Assembly: GCF_019649055.1 (NCBI RefSeq)
Contig: NW_026570221.1
Coordinates: 4,154,001-4,218,000 of the forward strand
Source of the DNA: Paramacrobiotus metropolitanus
Taxonomy: Eukaryota > Tardigrada > Eutardigrada > Parachela > Macrobiotidae
Reading direction: 5' to 3'
DNA length: 64,000 nucleotides
Of this stretch, positions 11,235 to 21,800 are shown piece by piece. Positions within the stretch are counted from its first letter, which is position 1. Each line of letters opens with the position of its first letter. A program made the translations under genes and the position numbers. The notes below the pieces were generated by a model that was given only the letters and a program-made list of their open reading frames with translations, had not been told where the DNA came from and did no database searches.

Positions 11235-14200
11235 ATGTCCCCCTTGCTGGACATCACTAAATTCATTCCGGCAATAATGTCCCCCATGCCGGACACCACT
11301 AAATTCATTCCGGCAATAATGTCCCCCATGCCGGACGCCACTAAATTCATTCCGGCAATAATGTCCCCCATGCCGGACACCACTAAATTCATTCCGGCAA
11401 TAATGTCCCCATGTCGGACACCACTAAATTCATTCCGGCAATAATGTCCCCCATGCCGGACACCACTAAATTCATTCCGGCAATAATGTCCCCCATGCCG
11501 GACACCACTAAATTCATTCCGGCAATAATGTCCCCCATGCCGGACACCACTAAATTCATTCCGGCAATAATGTCCCCCATGTCGGACACCACTAAGTTCA
11601 TTCCGGCAATAATGTCCCCATGCCGGACGCCACTAAATTCATTCCGGCAATAATGTCCCCATGCCGGACACCACTAAATTCATTCCGGCAATAATGTCCC
11701 CATGCCGGACACCACTAAATTCATTCCGGCAATAATGTCCCCATGCCGGACACCACTAAATTCATTCCGGCAATAATGTCCCCATGCCGGACACCACTAA
11801 ATTCATTCCGGCAATAATGTCCCCATGCCGGACACCACTAAATTCATTCCGGCAATAATGTCCCCATGTCGGACACCACTAAATTCGTTCCGGCAATAAT
11901 GTCCCCATGTCGGACACCACTAAATTCACTCCGGCAATAATGTCCCCATGCCGGACACCACTAAATTCGTTCCGGCAATAATGTCCCCCATGCCGGACAC
12001 CACTAAATTCATTCCGGCAATAATGTCCCCATGCCGGACACCACTAAATTCATTCCGGCAATAATGTCCCCATGCCGGACACCACTAAATTCATTCCGGC
12101 AATAATGTCCCCATGCCGGACACCACTAAATTCGTTCCGGCAATAATGTCCCCATGTCGGACACCACTAAATTCGTTCCGGCAATAATGTCCCCATGTCC
12201 GACACCACTAAATTCGCTCCGGCAATAATGTCCCCCATGTCGGACACCACTAAATTCGTTCCGGCAATAATGTCCCCATGTCGGACACCACTAAATTCGT
12301 TCCGGCAATAATGTCCCCCATGTCGGACACCACTAAATTCGTTCCGGCAATAATGTCCCCCATGTCGGACCCCACTAAATTCGTTCCGGCAATAATGTCC
12401 CCCATGTCGGACACCACTAAATTCGTTCCGGCAATAATGTCCCCATGTCGGACACCACTAAATTCGCTCCGGCAATAATGTCCCCCATGTCGGACACCAC
12501 TAAATTCGTTCCGGCAATAATGTCCCCATGTCGGACACCACTAAATTCGTTCCGGCAATAATGTCCCCATGCCGGACACCAATAAATTCATTCCGGCAAT
12601 AATGTATCCCATGCCGGAAACCACTAAATTCGTTCCGGCAATAATGTCCCCCATGTCGGACACCACTAAATTCGTTCCGGCAATAATGTCCCCCATGTCG
12701 GACACCACTAAATTCGTTCCGGCAATAATGTCCCCATGCCGGACGCCACTAAATTCATTCCGGCAATAATGTCCCCATGCCGGACACCACTAAATTCATT
12801 CCGGCAATAATGTCCCCATGTCGGACACCACTAAATTCGCTCCGGCAATAATGTCCCCATGCCGGACACCACTAAATTCATTCCGGCAATAATGTCCCCA
12901 TGCCGGACACCACTAAATTCATTCCGGCAATAATGTCCCCATGCCGGACACCACTAAATTCATTACGGCAATAATGTCCCCATGCCGGACACCACTAAAT
13001 TCATTCCGGCAATAATGTCCCCATGCCGGACACCACTAAATTTTGTTCCGGCAATAATGTCCCCATGTCGGACACCACTAAATTCATTCCGGCAATAATG
13101 TCCCCCATGTCGGACACCACTAATTTCATTCCGGCAATAATGTCCCCCATGCCGGACACCACTAATTTCATTCCGGCAATAATGTCCCCCATGCCGGACA
13201 CCACTAAATTCATTCCGGCAATAATGTCGCCGGACACCACTAAATTCATTCCGGCAATAATGTCCCCATGCCGGACACCACTAAATTCATTCCGGCAATA
13301 ATGTCCCCATGCCGGACACCACTAAATTCATTCCGGCAATAATGTCCCCATGCCGGACGCCACTAAATTCATTCCGGCAATAATGTCCCCATGCCGGACA
13401 CCACTAAATCATTCCGGCAATAAAGTCCACCATGCCGGACACCACTAGATTCATTCCGGCAATAATGTCCCCCATGCCGGACACCACTAAATTCATTCCG
13501 GCAATAATGTCCCCCATGCCGGACACCACTAAATTTATTCCGGCAATAATGTCCCCCATGCCGGACACCACTAATTTCATTCCGGCAATAATGTCCCCCA
13601 TGCCGGACACCACTAAATTCATTACGGCAATAATGTCCCCCATGCCGGACACCACTAAATTCATTCCGGCAATAATGTCCCCCATGCCGGACACCACTAA
13701 TTTCATTCCGGCAATAATGTCCCCCATGCCGGACACCACTAAATTCATTCCGGCAATAATGTCCCCCATGCCGGACACCACTAATTTCATTCCGGCAATA
13801 ATGTCCCCATGCCGGACACCACTAATTTCATTCCGGCAATAATGTCCCCATGCCGGACACCACTAAATTCATTCCGGCAATAATGTCCCCATGCCGGACA
13901 CCACTAAATTCATTCCGGCAATAATGTCCCCATGCCGGACACCACTAAATTCATTCCGGCAATAATGTCCCCCATGCCGGACACCACTAAATTCATTCCG
14001 GCAATAATGTCCCCCATGCCGGACACCACTAAATTCATTCCGGCAATAATGTCCCCCATGCCGGACGCCACTAAATTCATTCCGGCAATAATGTCCCCCA
14101 TGCCGGACACCACTAAAATCATTCCGGCAATAAAGTCCACCATGCCGGACACCACTAGATTCATTCCGGCAATAATGTCCCCCATGCCGGACACCACTAA

Positions 14201-14400
14201 ATTCATTCCGGCAATAATGTCCCCCATGCCGGACACCACTAAATTTATTCCGGCAATAATGTCCCCCATGCCGGACACCACTAATTTCATTCCGGCAATA
14301 ATGTATCCCATGCCGGACACCACTAAATTCATTCCGGCAATAATGTCCCCCATGCCGGACACCACTAAATTCATTCCGGCAATAATGTTCCCCATGCCGC
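11235..14400 (-). repeat. Right minisatellite array, same 42-bp unit inverted
   Basis: About 75 units by length, the reverse complement of the left array. Many units are 41 bp because a C5 run is shortened to C4 (GTCCCCATG against GTCCCCCATG). That breaks the frame and caps the open frames. Subfamilies differ from the left arm: TTCGTTCCGG and CATGTCGG variants dominate about 11870-12840, while CATTCCGG units flank them. The block around 13430-13560 is nearly repeated at about 14140-14290, including the AAAGTCCACC variant, so local block duplication has occurred. Confidence 0.95.
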
Positions 14401-14649
14401 ACGGTACAAATTTTATTGCAGCAATCAGTCCCTACACTATACAACTTTCGAAGTTGTTTTTGACTGGTGACGCTGTGGTAACGCTGGTGGCAGTTTTTCA
14501 AAGGTCACCGATTGACTTGAAAATCAGCTTTTCGTTCTAGGTCCCCCGTGTCACCATTCTGGCCAAAGGGTTACCGTTTTGGCGATGGTGGCATGGGGGA
14601 CACGGCAGAAATGTCCGGGGGGACAGGGGGGACATTTTTGCCGGTCACA
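14401..14649 (-). repeat. Right terminal inverted repeat of the foldback-like element
   Basis: Reverse-complement partner of 4570-4816. It holds the AACTTTCGAAGTTG palindromic core next to the array and ends TTTTTGCCGGTCACA. A short internal stretch (AAGGTCACCG near 14500) replaces the duplicated AGCTGATTTT of the left copy. Confidence 0.85.
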
Positions 14650-14720
14650 GTCGTTGTACCCTTCAAGATACCATATAGACAAAGGACACAGTAAATCTCA
14701 ATCTACTCGACGACGAAACC

Positions 14721-15353
14721 ATGAAAATTTCGATTGGCCTGCGTCTGGGAGCGGACATCTGCGAGCCACATAACTGCACCAAATGTGACAAACATGTTGA
14801 CAAGTTGGGCCACCACGGTTTATCATGCACCTACTCGGCCGGTAGGCATGCGCGCCATGGAGGGCTTAACAGTATTGTGTGCCGCGCTGGTGTTTCAGCT
14901 GGTGTCCCTGCTAAGCTTGAACCACGCGGCACGTCCTCCACAACAGATCAACGCCCTGACGGCTGTACAACTTTCGCCTGGAAAAGAGGAATGTGTCTGA
15001 CCTGGGATGTGACGTGCGTCGACACAATGGCCCTTTCCCATCTTCCGTCTACGTCGATTACGGCAGGTGCTGCTGCTGTACAAGCAGAAGAAAAGAAGTC
15101 CCGACTGTATGCCTATCTGCAAGGGTGCTACATTTTTTCTCCGATCGTCTTTGAGACGATGGGTCCCTGGGGCCCGTCGGCTATCGCCATTGTGAAGGAG
15201 TTGGGCAAAAGACTTCAGGAGCACACAGGAGAGCGTCGATCACATGAATTTCTGCGTCAACGACTATCGTTGGAGATTCAGCGCGGAAATGCAGCATCTA
15301 TCCTTGGCACGATGGACGGAGTGGATAGTTTAAATGAAGTTTTGCTGTTGTGA
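14721..15353 (+). pseudogene. C-terminal fragment of a retroelement protein
   Basis: A 210-codon frame, open upstream to about 14690 and ending at TGA, followed by an AATAAA-type signal near 15403. Residues 19-36 form a CxxC-x9-HxxxC zinc-binding pattern. Further on are RPDG (78-81) and WDVTCVD (95-101), then EEKK (123-126) and RGNAASILGT near the end. From memory, this Cys/His plus PD...WDVT arrangement is the C-terminal part of reverse-transcriptase proteins common in cnidarian, mollusc and lancelet genomes. It may be nuclease-like, but I cannot prove the active site. No reverse transcriptase domain is upstream, since the foldback-like element begins only about 70 bp before it. I call it a truncated, probably dead insertion. 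Confidence 0.55.
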
Positions 15354-15743
15354 TTAATATAGCGTGTTTTTTTCTTTATTACCATAACTGTGCGATGATT
15401 ATTAATAAAAGCGACTACCGCCTCGTAGAGTAACTAGAGTTGCTCACCTGCATATCGGCTCACCATGGCCAATTTGCGATAGCCCTTGGGTTCGCATTTT
15501 AAAAGCGAAGGATTGCGCAGTATGTGGTGTACTGCAGTGTCACGCGGCCCAGTGTGTTCTCTGTAATCTGTGCAATTACCTCCTAAATTCTGCTACTGGA
15601 ACTCGATTTTGTTTTACTTTAACTTGTAATCTTTTGTCACCGCGGTCCAGTGCCAGAAGCCCAAAACCACAATGTTCTTTCGTGGAAATTCTTATGTTCG
15701 GAAAGGTATTTCATTCTCGGAAAGTCTGTACTCACGCTTTTAG

Positions 15744-16172
15744 CTGCTATACTATCGCCTAGCTGATCGTTGCAGCTTTCGTGAACAAAGGCCGCAATGG
15801 GTCCAATTCCACGGCGAATGCATACTCTACCGCGGCTCCCAGCATACCGCTGTTAGCGTCAATGTTCTCACACCGGAATCGGAGAGCGCCGGAGAGATGC
15901 ACATCGGCATCATTATGGGTGCAGTCGTCGTAGGACTCCTTGTGATATTGCTGGTGTGTGGATGCATTTTTTATCGTCGCAAACGTGAAAAGAAGCGGGC
16001 TGGTGCGCGTCGTTCTCCTTCTTTGTCTTCTGGATCGGAGGACGTATGCTATTCAGTAGAGGAAGACGCTGTAAAGCTGCGTCGTCGTACGCTTCAGTTG
16101 GACACAGTGGAACCGGTCTCTTGTTTTAGCATCGTGCGAGATAAGTGGAAGAAGGAATGCATGCGGCATTGA
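15744..16172 (+). CDS. C-terminal exon of a type I single-pass membrane protein
   Basis: The frame opens after a TTTTAG acceptor and runs 142 codons to TGA; the only previously obvious start (ATG at 15897) is internal. About 50 extracellular residues include GECILYRGSQHTAVSVNVLT, which resembles the last strands of an Ig domain. A strong transmembrane segment follows (GIIMGAVVVGLLVILLVCG), then a basic stop-transfer RRKREKKR and a 55-residue cytoplasmic tail with serines and acidic residues. An open frame just upstream (about 15408-15705) could be a preceding exon, but the implied intron of 38 bp is implausibly short. The exon lies inside the hAT-like element, so it may be a captured host fragment rather than a live gene. 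Confidence 0.5.
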   Translation: MLYYRLADRCSFREQRPQWVQFHGECILYRGSQHTAVSVNVLTPESESAGEMHIGIIMGAVVVGLLVILLVCGCIFYRRKREKKRAGARRSPSLSSGSEDVCYSVEEDAVKLRRRTLQLDTVEPVSCFSIVRDKWKKECMRH

Positions 16173-16593
16173 AGGGGAAGCGTAGGAAGATGAGGGAACG
16201 TACTAAGTATTAACTGTTTTGTTTAAACTTGCGTTATTGTCAGTGCTTTCGAATTTAGCGTAATGGGTGAACCGTGCACTGCTAGTCTGTTTTGATACTG
16301 GACAGGTTGTGAGGTTTTATTTTTTTACGGATTTTTGGAGTTTGATCAAATGGCTTTGGTTTTTTTAGTGTTTCAAGATACCTGAATTGTTACAAAAAAT
16401 ATTTCTGACTAAATAACAAAAATGTGAGTAAAATGATGCGTTCCGAAAAAAAGCGCACAAGTTTGAAAATGGCGTAGTGGGCGCAAGTTCTTTTTCCAGC
16501 GCTGGCGCAACTGGCGCACGTCTGATTATCGGGCGGGCGCCCCTGGCGCGAGTTGTTGCGCACCCCCCTTCCAAAAAGCTAAAGACGGGCCTG

Positions 16594-16601
16594 AGTATAC
16601 T
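16594..16601. repeat. Right 8-bp target site duplication AGTATACT
   Basis: Exact copy of 4212-4219, immediately after the terminal ACGGGCCTG of the hAT-like element. Sequence beyond it is AT-rich, like the left flank. Confidence 0.85.
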
Positions 16602-18598
16602 TAGATTAAGCATACTTAAGTATTAGTCATGACAATCAGACAACGAGATTTTAAAAACGAACAGTTTTTTAACAATTTGTTAACAACACAATTTTATTGA
16701 CTCGTAAGAACAATGAAGCTTGCTTTAGAAAATTGAGGCAGGCTCCTTAAACAATGTGTCAGTTAAAATCGTGTAAAAATCTTTTGTGTACCAGCTCTCA
16801 AGATTCACGATCTTGTAGCTTTTCTTTCACATATGAAATATTTACAATACTGATGCTGATTTAACTAGAAAATGACCATTTTATAAAGAGAAAAGCGGTA
16901 AGTGTAGTGCATGTGCATTTGCTGAAAAAGCTAAAGAGTCATAGCATTTTTCTGGATTTTCGAAAAAAATTAAACCTTCAATCTAATTTTCCATGTACAG
17001 AGTATATCTGTATTTTGGTTACAGTACAATTTTCGGTGCATTACAGATATAGGCCACAAAACAAACACCGGTTTAGTTACAAAATGTAGCTGAGACCTTG
17101 TCCTTTCCAAAAAATTATGAGCTAGATCACTTCGTAAAACACAAAGTATTTAATATGAACCAGGGCACATTTTCCGGGTCCAAATTCAAAAAGTTCCCGT
17201 CTTTTGAAGAAATGTAGTATATGCCCATAGCATAATTAAAAGGTAATTTCGTGTGCTGAGGCTCGAAGAGCGTGGCCAAAACAATTAAATGAACACCATA
17301 ACATATCCTCTACGAGTACTGTTACAATACGCTGCAGATTTGTAGCACCTTTGTCAAGGTCGCAACGAGCACAGAAAGCATAGGACATTGGGAAGTTCGA
17401 AAGGGGAAATTCTTAGTAATGTATACCTCTTTCCAGAGCAGGTTTAAGTCATCCAGATAATGCACCATTTGGCAAGGTCTACAAACGGTAGCAAACTCGA
17501 TAAAAAAAGCGCATAACAATGGCAGTATAATCGCCCAGAGAAAGGCGCCCTTTACTAGTGAACTCGTTGGTGTGGAATCTGTGGATTTTTTGGTGCTTGC
17601 TTCTGTATTTTTTTGTCAGCCTCTTTGTTTGCTAGGTTCGCGAATGTCGTAAAATCCTCTAAATGGTCAGTTGCTTTCATTTTTTCTCTTTTAATTGGCA
17701 TCCCCCAGCATACATAACAATCGCCTGCGCAGGTTTACACTTATTAAAACATCAAATTTTTAAACATTGAAAAAACATCCAAAATCGTTAGCATCTGTCA
17801 TAACCTTAGGACGTGCGTTAAGTGTACCCAAAACAGCCGCTGCATATCCTCGGACTACCGCTAGACTAAACCGTTGTCATAAAAAAGCTGTAGATCGAGG
17901 CTCTCCAGTGACTTCACGTATCTTTCGGCCGACGTTTGTTTTCTTTCAAATAATCATATTGGTTGGAGAATATTCATCGACCGTGTAGGGTGAGAAATAA
18001 TAAGCATGAATGGCACTACAATGCCCACTGCAACAAAGTTCGGATCTTTGTAGGAACGGCAGCAAATTTGTCGAAACACAGAATCAGGCGGCAAAACTTC
18101 CATACGATAATTAAGCCGAGCATCGGCTGCGCCGCTTAAACCGGCATAAGATAGAGTGAATTATTCCAATATGTTTCTCACTGGATTCAATCATGCCACA
18201 ATTTACAGAGAAGATACAACGAGAAACAAATGAAAAATGCAGAATGACATAACTGGGATAAAATTCTCGCTACAATGACCAAGCTGGCAATGACGAGGAT
18301 GGCGAACGACAGATGAGCACCCACAGAATCTGACATGAACACACTCTCCCAGCTGCCCGAAACACGAAGGCCATCCACCAATCTGCCGACCGTCTGGAAA
18401 AAGGTGGATGCGATTTCATTGATTATCCACCATTACCCCTCCACCTTTCTGCCGGCACCAAGCGCATCCTCGTACAAAGTAAGGTCACGGTCCAGGAATA
18501 AACACCAGTAATACATACACCAGTAATGCATACCCAGTTGCAAAACGGGCGATGGAATCATCGAAAGGAATTGCAACACATCCAAATGGTACTGCGGA
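16602..18598. other. Intergenic; no gene supported
   Basis: AT-rich sequence with only short open frames. Frames at 16907-17089, 17322-17519 and 17767-17988 have no domain or splice support. It includes the 3' flank of the minus-strand membrane-protein gene ending at 18599. Confidence 0.45.
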
Positions 18599-20037
18599 CT
18601 AGCTTTTATTCATGGCAACATACGATTTCTCGTCGCCGTAGAAGATCAAAGACAACATCCAAATGACCGACCAAAATGAATAACGGTCACGTATAATGTG
18701 GCGTACTCGGCTTAAAAGCCCGGAACAGTTCGCGTAAATCCATTGCCCCAGGTCTATAAGCTCTCTTTTAATCGCCATCGAAAGATTAAAGTTATTATCC
18801 ACATGATCTTGGGCCCCGCAAATGCGACGAAACTGCACAACCGTTCGCCGACACTTCCAAATGGTAATACAGCTAAGCACCGCTAGACCCATACAGGGAA
18901 GAATCGGGAGCGTCGTCCAAAACAAGTCAAACCTCGCTGTAGTCGGATAATAACGCCACAGTAAATCGACGATGTTGCGCCAGATAAAGCGGGAAAATCC
19001 TGGAAAATAGAATTCAACGATCCCCACGACAGTCAGCATGGTGCCCGAGGCGAGTATGACCATCGCTAAGTGAAAATTCACCAGCGACTTCAGGCGAGCA
19101 CTATCACCACACGTACACTCCTCAGAAATCCACTTGCCTTTCCGCCAACTTGCTGATTGCAGAAACCGCTGTTCGTGGATTTTCTGCACATCGGATAGCA
19201 GCCAAAATACAGGGAATAAATCGACAAGGGAGAATAGATAAACTAATCCTTGAAGAACGAAAACATTCTGCAAGAGGAATGACTGGACTGTGTTTGACTA
19301 AAAAAGAGCAAATGAATAAATACAAATTCAGAGCAGCCTTAACTAATGCCATGTCTTAACGCGCACGTTTCCTTGGATTGTACGAGGTAACGTGTACACT
19401 TAATAAAGTGATGTTGTGCGCTAGCTTATTAGTGGAACAGCAAAGTGACCACGGGAAAAAAGTTTCCGGACACGTAGCGCTTTTTTTAAATAATCAATGT
19501 AGTATTCAAATATGCAGAAGGAATTAAATAAAGCAAATTCAAAAAAGGCAGTTCTAAAATGCCTAAAAAACTTCAGTGTTATGGTGTCAACACGTATTCA
19601 GACATCCAAATATTGTTAGTGATAGCTGATATCCCCCGAATAGAATTCCTCAAATCTGCTTGCACAAGCAGAATAATAGTTTTATAGATATTGTACTTTT
19701 CTGTTTTCGAGCAGTCAGAGAGGTTCGTTACTTTTAAAACGCTAGAAGCGCCTCATACCTCTTGGTTGTCTGGTTTGTGGTCTGCTTTACGCAGTTCATC
19801 CGATATGGCTCCCACAGACATTGCAGTAAAGGCCGAAAGCAAGAGCAGGTTGCGAGCAAAAGATAGCAGTAGTATGTGCCGTATAAGGCACTCGAAACTC
19901 TTGGCGCAGGAACTTCTTTCGACAGCTCTCGTCATCGTATCGTCAAATGCAGGATCAAATGTTGGGAAGTCACCGTACGAGCGAGAGCGGATAAGATGCA
20001 GATGCTTCTGCACATTCCGGATCCCACAGTCATCCAT
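18599..20037 (-). CDS. Multipass membrane protein, two exons, 315 residues
   Basis: Exon 1 (20037-19759) starts at ATG and ends CAAGAG before a GTATGA donor in phase 0. Exon 2 (19267-18599) follows a CTCTTGCAG acceptor, also phase 0, and runs to a stop. The intron is 491 bp. The joined protein has five hydrophobic segments, at about residues 54-78, 94-117, 158-182, 207-230 and 290-304. A short Cys-containing loop (ECTCGD) and a basic loop (KCRRTVVQFRR) lie between them. I do not recognise a family; a divergent chemoreceptor-like or lineage-specific membrane protein is possible. A decayed copy at 24890-25500 shares most of exon 2, so it belongs to a duplicated family. A further upstream exon at 20290-20196, ending at a GTAAGT donor in phase 0, is possible but weak, and would move the start. 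Confidence 0.72.
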
Positions 20038-21224
20038 GATCTATGTTCCGCTTGACAACTTTCCGGACTTTAAAGAAGACTGATATTAAAACAAAATATT
20101 ATTGGTAACGGCTTGTTGCAATTGGCAAAAAAATCTGCAAGCATCGCGGCGCTGGACGCCGTCGCGAGTATATGCAAAGGCTTCAGAAAGATTACTTACT
20201 GTCAGCGCCCGTACCGCAAGCAATATTATATTGATGCTGGGTGTAGGTGCAGGTGATTTGCAGTTCGAGAAATGTAGACTGATTTCTTTTTCACAAATGC
20301 AGCCTTCTTACAGCCAGCTTACAGATATTATTAGAACACAAATATGATTAAGTTAATGACGTATAACGTCAGAATATAAAGTACCTAGCACCAGAAACAC
20401 CATGCAAGCTGCTGCAACATGCTAAAAATAAACGTTTGTTGAATGATATTAGCTTTAATCTGCCCGAGCGTTAGCCATGTGTACTGACTGGCGGCTGCTG
20501 CCACAATTTCATGTGCACATGGCTCCGTGTGTCTGGCGAAAACAAGTTTTCGAGCTTCCTTTGTCTAGGTGCAGTCTACGTGGTTTTTCTCTGAGGAAAC
20601 CATCACAATAAAACTTTAAAACATTGCTGTTGTTCTTGCCGCCCAGGTCAGCCTAAAAAAACTTACTGAATGAGTAGCCTGCACTTTACGACGAAAAGAA
20701 TTTGAAATCGGCCAGTTGGTCCGCGGTTCACCTAACAGCGACACGCCAACACTAAAACAGGGATGATTACTTTCGTTGAATGCGGATCATTTGAGATACG
20801 GGTTGGGTGATTCTGCTTCGTAATTTACGAGGAAGGGGCGTTTAACACTGAGTTTACGACATAGACATTTACTGAGAACAATTTGGGACAGGCAAACAAA
20901 AGTCAGTGCGCATCACAACAGAGAAGCGCTGGTCTGCGCAATATGTTTTAAAACGAGCCAACTTCTTTTTGTCGTGTACTGTACGCTGAGGCCGACAATC
21001 AGAAATTTAGCGGATACATAATATGAATTATGAAGCACTACCACAATGGGCTTTAAATTTTAATAAACGGTTTCACCTTCTGGCTTCAGAAAACGGTTTC
21101 AACACGCAAAATTAAAATAAGTGTGAAAAATAGCTCTGCACTCCCGGCCAATCGGCTTCAAAAGTCGTTTTTCGGTCACCATGATAACGAAATAGCAGAT
21201 GACTTTTTACGAGGATAAAGGAGT
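20038..21224. other. Upstream region of the membrane-protein gene
   Basis: Contains the possible minus-strand exon 20290-20196 (about 32 codons, cysteine-containing, GTAAGT donor). Otherwise I see nothing supportable. The 19691-20083 plus-strand frame is the shadow of exon 1. Confidence 0.35.
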
Positions 21225-21800
21225 GGCGGAAAACGCTCCAGCCGTCTGAAAACATCAGCGCTAGCAAGAAGCAGTATTGACAGATTCGTTCACATAGTAC
21301 CGGGTCTAATCAAGGATATTTTCCTAGACCGCCTGACCTTGGCTTGCCAGTTGGGTGACCTTTGAAATATTTTTACCTGGACTGCATGAACATTCACCAG
21401 GAGGTGGATGATTCGTTTTAGTGTCCATTGCTGTACATACCACTGAATTTGTTTCTTTTAAATTGTGGTCTCACTGCCGCTGTTCGAATAATGACAAAAT
21501 TCGAGAAAGCCACAGAGCGAGGGCGCCGTGAATGCAGTCGTTCAGGCTAATTGGGTGTGACGAATGCTGTAACGAGTAACTAGGCGTATTTACAGCGCTA
21601 TGATCAGCAAAATGAAAGTTGTTACCGGGATATGTTTTAGAACCTAATCTGAGCTGAACTCAGGTGACTATTCTGGTCATAACCATCCATTCTGTTCCCA
21701 ATCTGCTGCAATAACTTTCACTCTGTGCACCGCCTTCTGGGTACACTACCGTGAGCGAAGCCTACGGGCATGTGAGTATGCGTCCTTTCTCAGCTGTACC
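21225..21800. repeat. Diverged direct duplicate of 43430-43850
   Basis: Shared blocks in the same order: CAGCCGTCTG with GATTCGTTCACATAGTA, an AATAATGACAAAATTCGAGA-type stretch, and CGCCTTCTGGGTACACTACC. The partner carries the same blocks with many substitutions. This extends the segmental duplication leftward of the main block, with 5.5 kb of unrelated sequence between. Confidence 0.6.

Larger units (their letters stand above)
4570..14649. mobile_element. Foldback-like element with minisatellite inverted arms
   Basis: The interval starts TGTGACCGGCAAAAATG and ends with its reverse complement. About 250 bp of each end are inverted copies of each other, and each end runs into an array of the same 42-bp repeat in opposite orientation (2.4 kb left, 3.2 kb right). 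A 4-kb centre separates the arms. Long inverted arms built from internal tandem repeats are the hallmark of Foldback/Galileo-type elements. I see no transposase in the centre and no clear target duplication at these boundaries. It may therefore be an integral part of the surrounding hAT-like element rather than a separate insertion. Confidence 0.65.
4220..16593. mobile_element. hAT-like DNA transposon, 12.4 kb, chimeric and non-autonomous
   Basis: The left end reads CAGGCCCGTGTTTA and the reverse complement of the right end reads CAGGCCCGTCTTTA; the flanks carry an exact 8-bp duplication. The CAGG start, short TIR and 8-bp duplication fit the hAT superfamily. Both subterminal regions (about 4240-4390 and 16440-16570) are packed with GGCGC/GCGCC motifs in both orientations, as expected of transposase-binding subterminal repeats. 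I find no hAT transposase or dimerisation domain inside. The cargo is a foldback-like array pair (4570-14649), a retroelement fragment (14721-15353) and a membrane-protein exon (15744-16172). It therefore looks mobilised in trans, or assembled by nested insertion. Confidence 0.8.

Noticed and set aside
11111-14540. Repeat-encoded frames, such as the 210-codon minus-strand and 202-codon plus-strand frames
   Set aside because: Same artefact in the inverted array; no promoter, splice or domain support.
4570-14649. CRISPR array
   Set aside because: Units are contiguous 42-bp tandem repeats without unique spacers, in a eukaryotic context.
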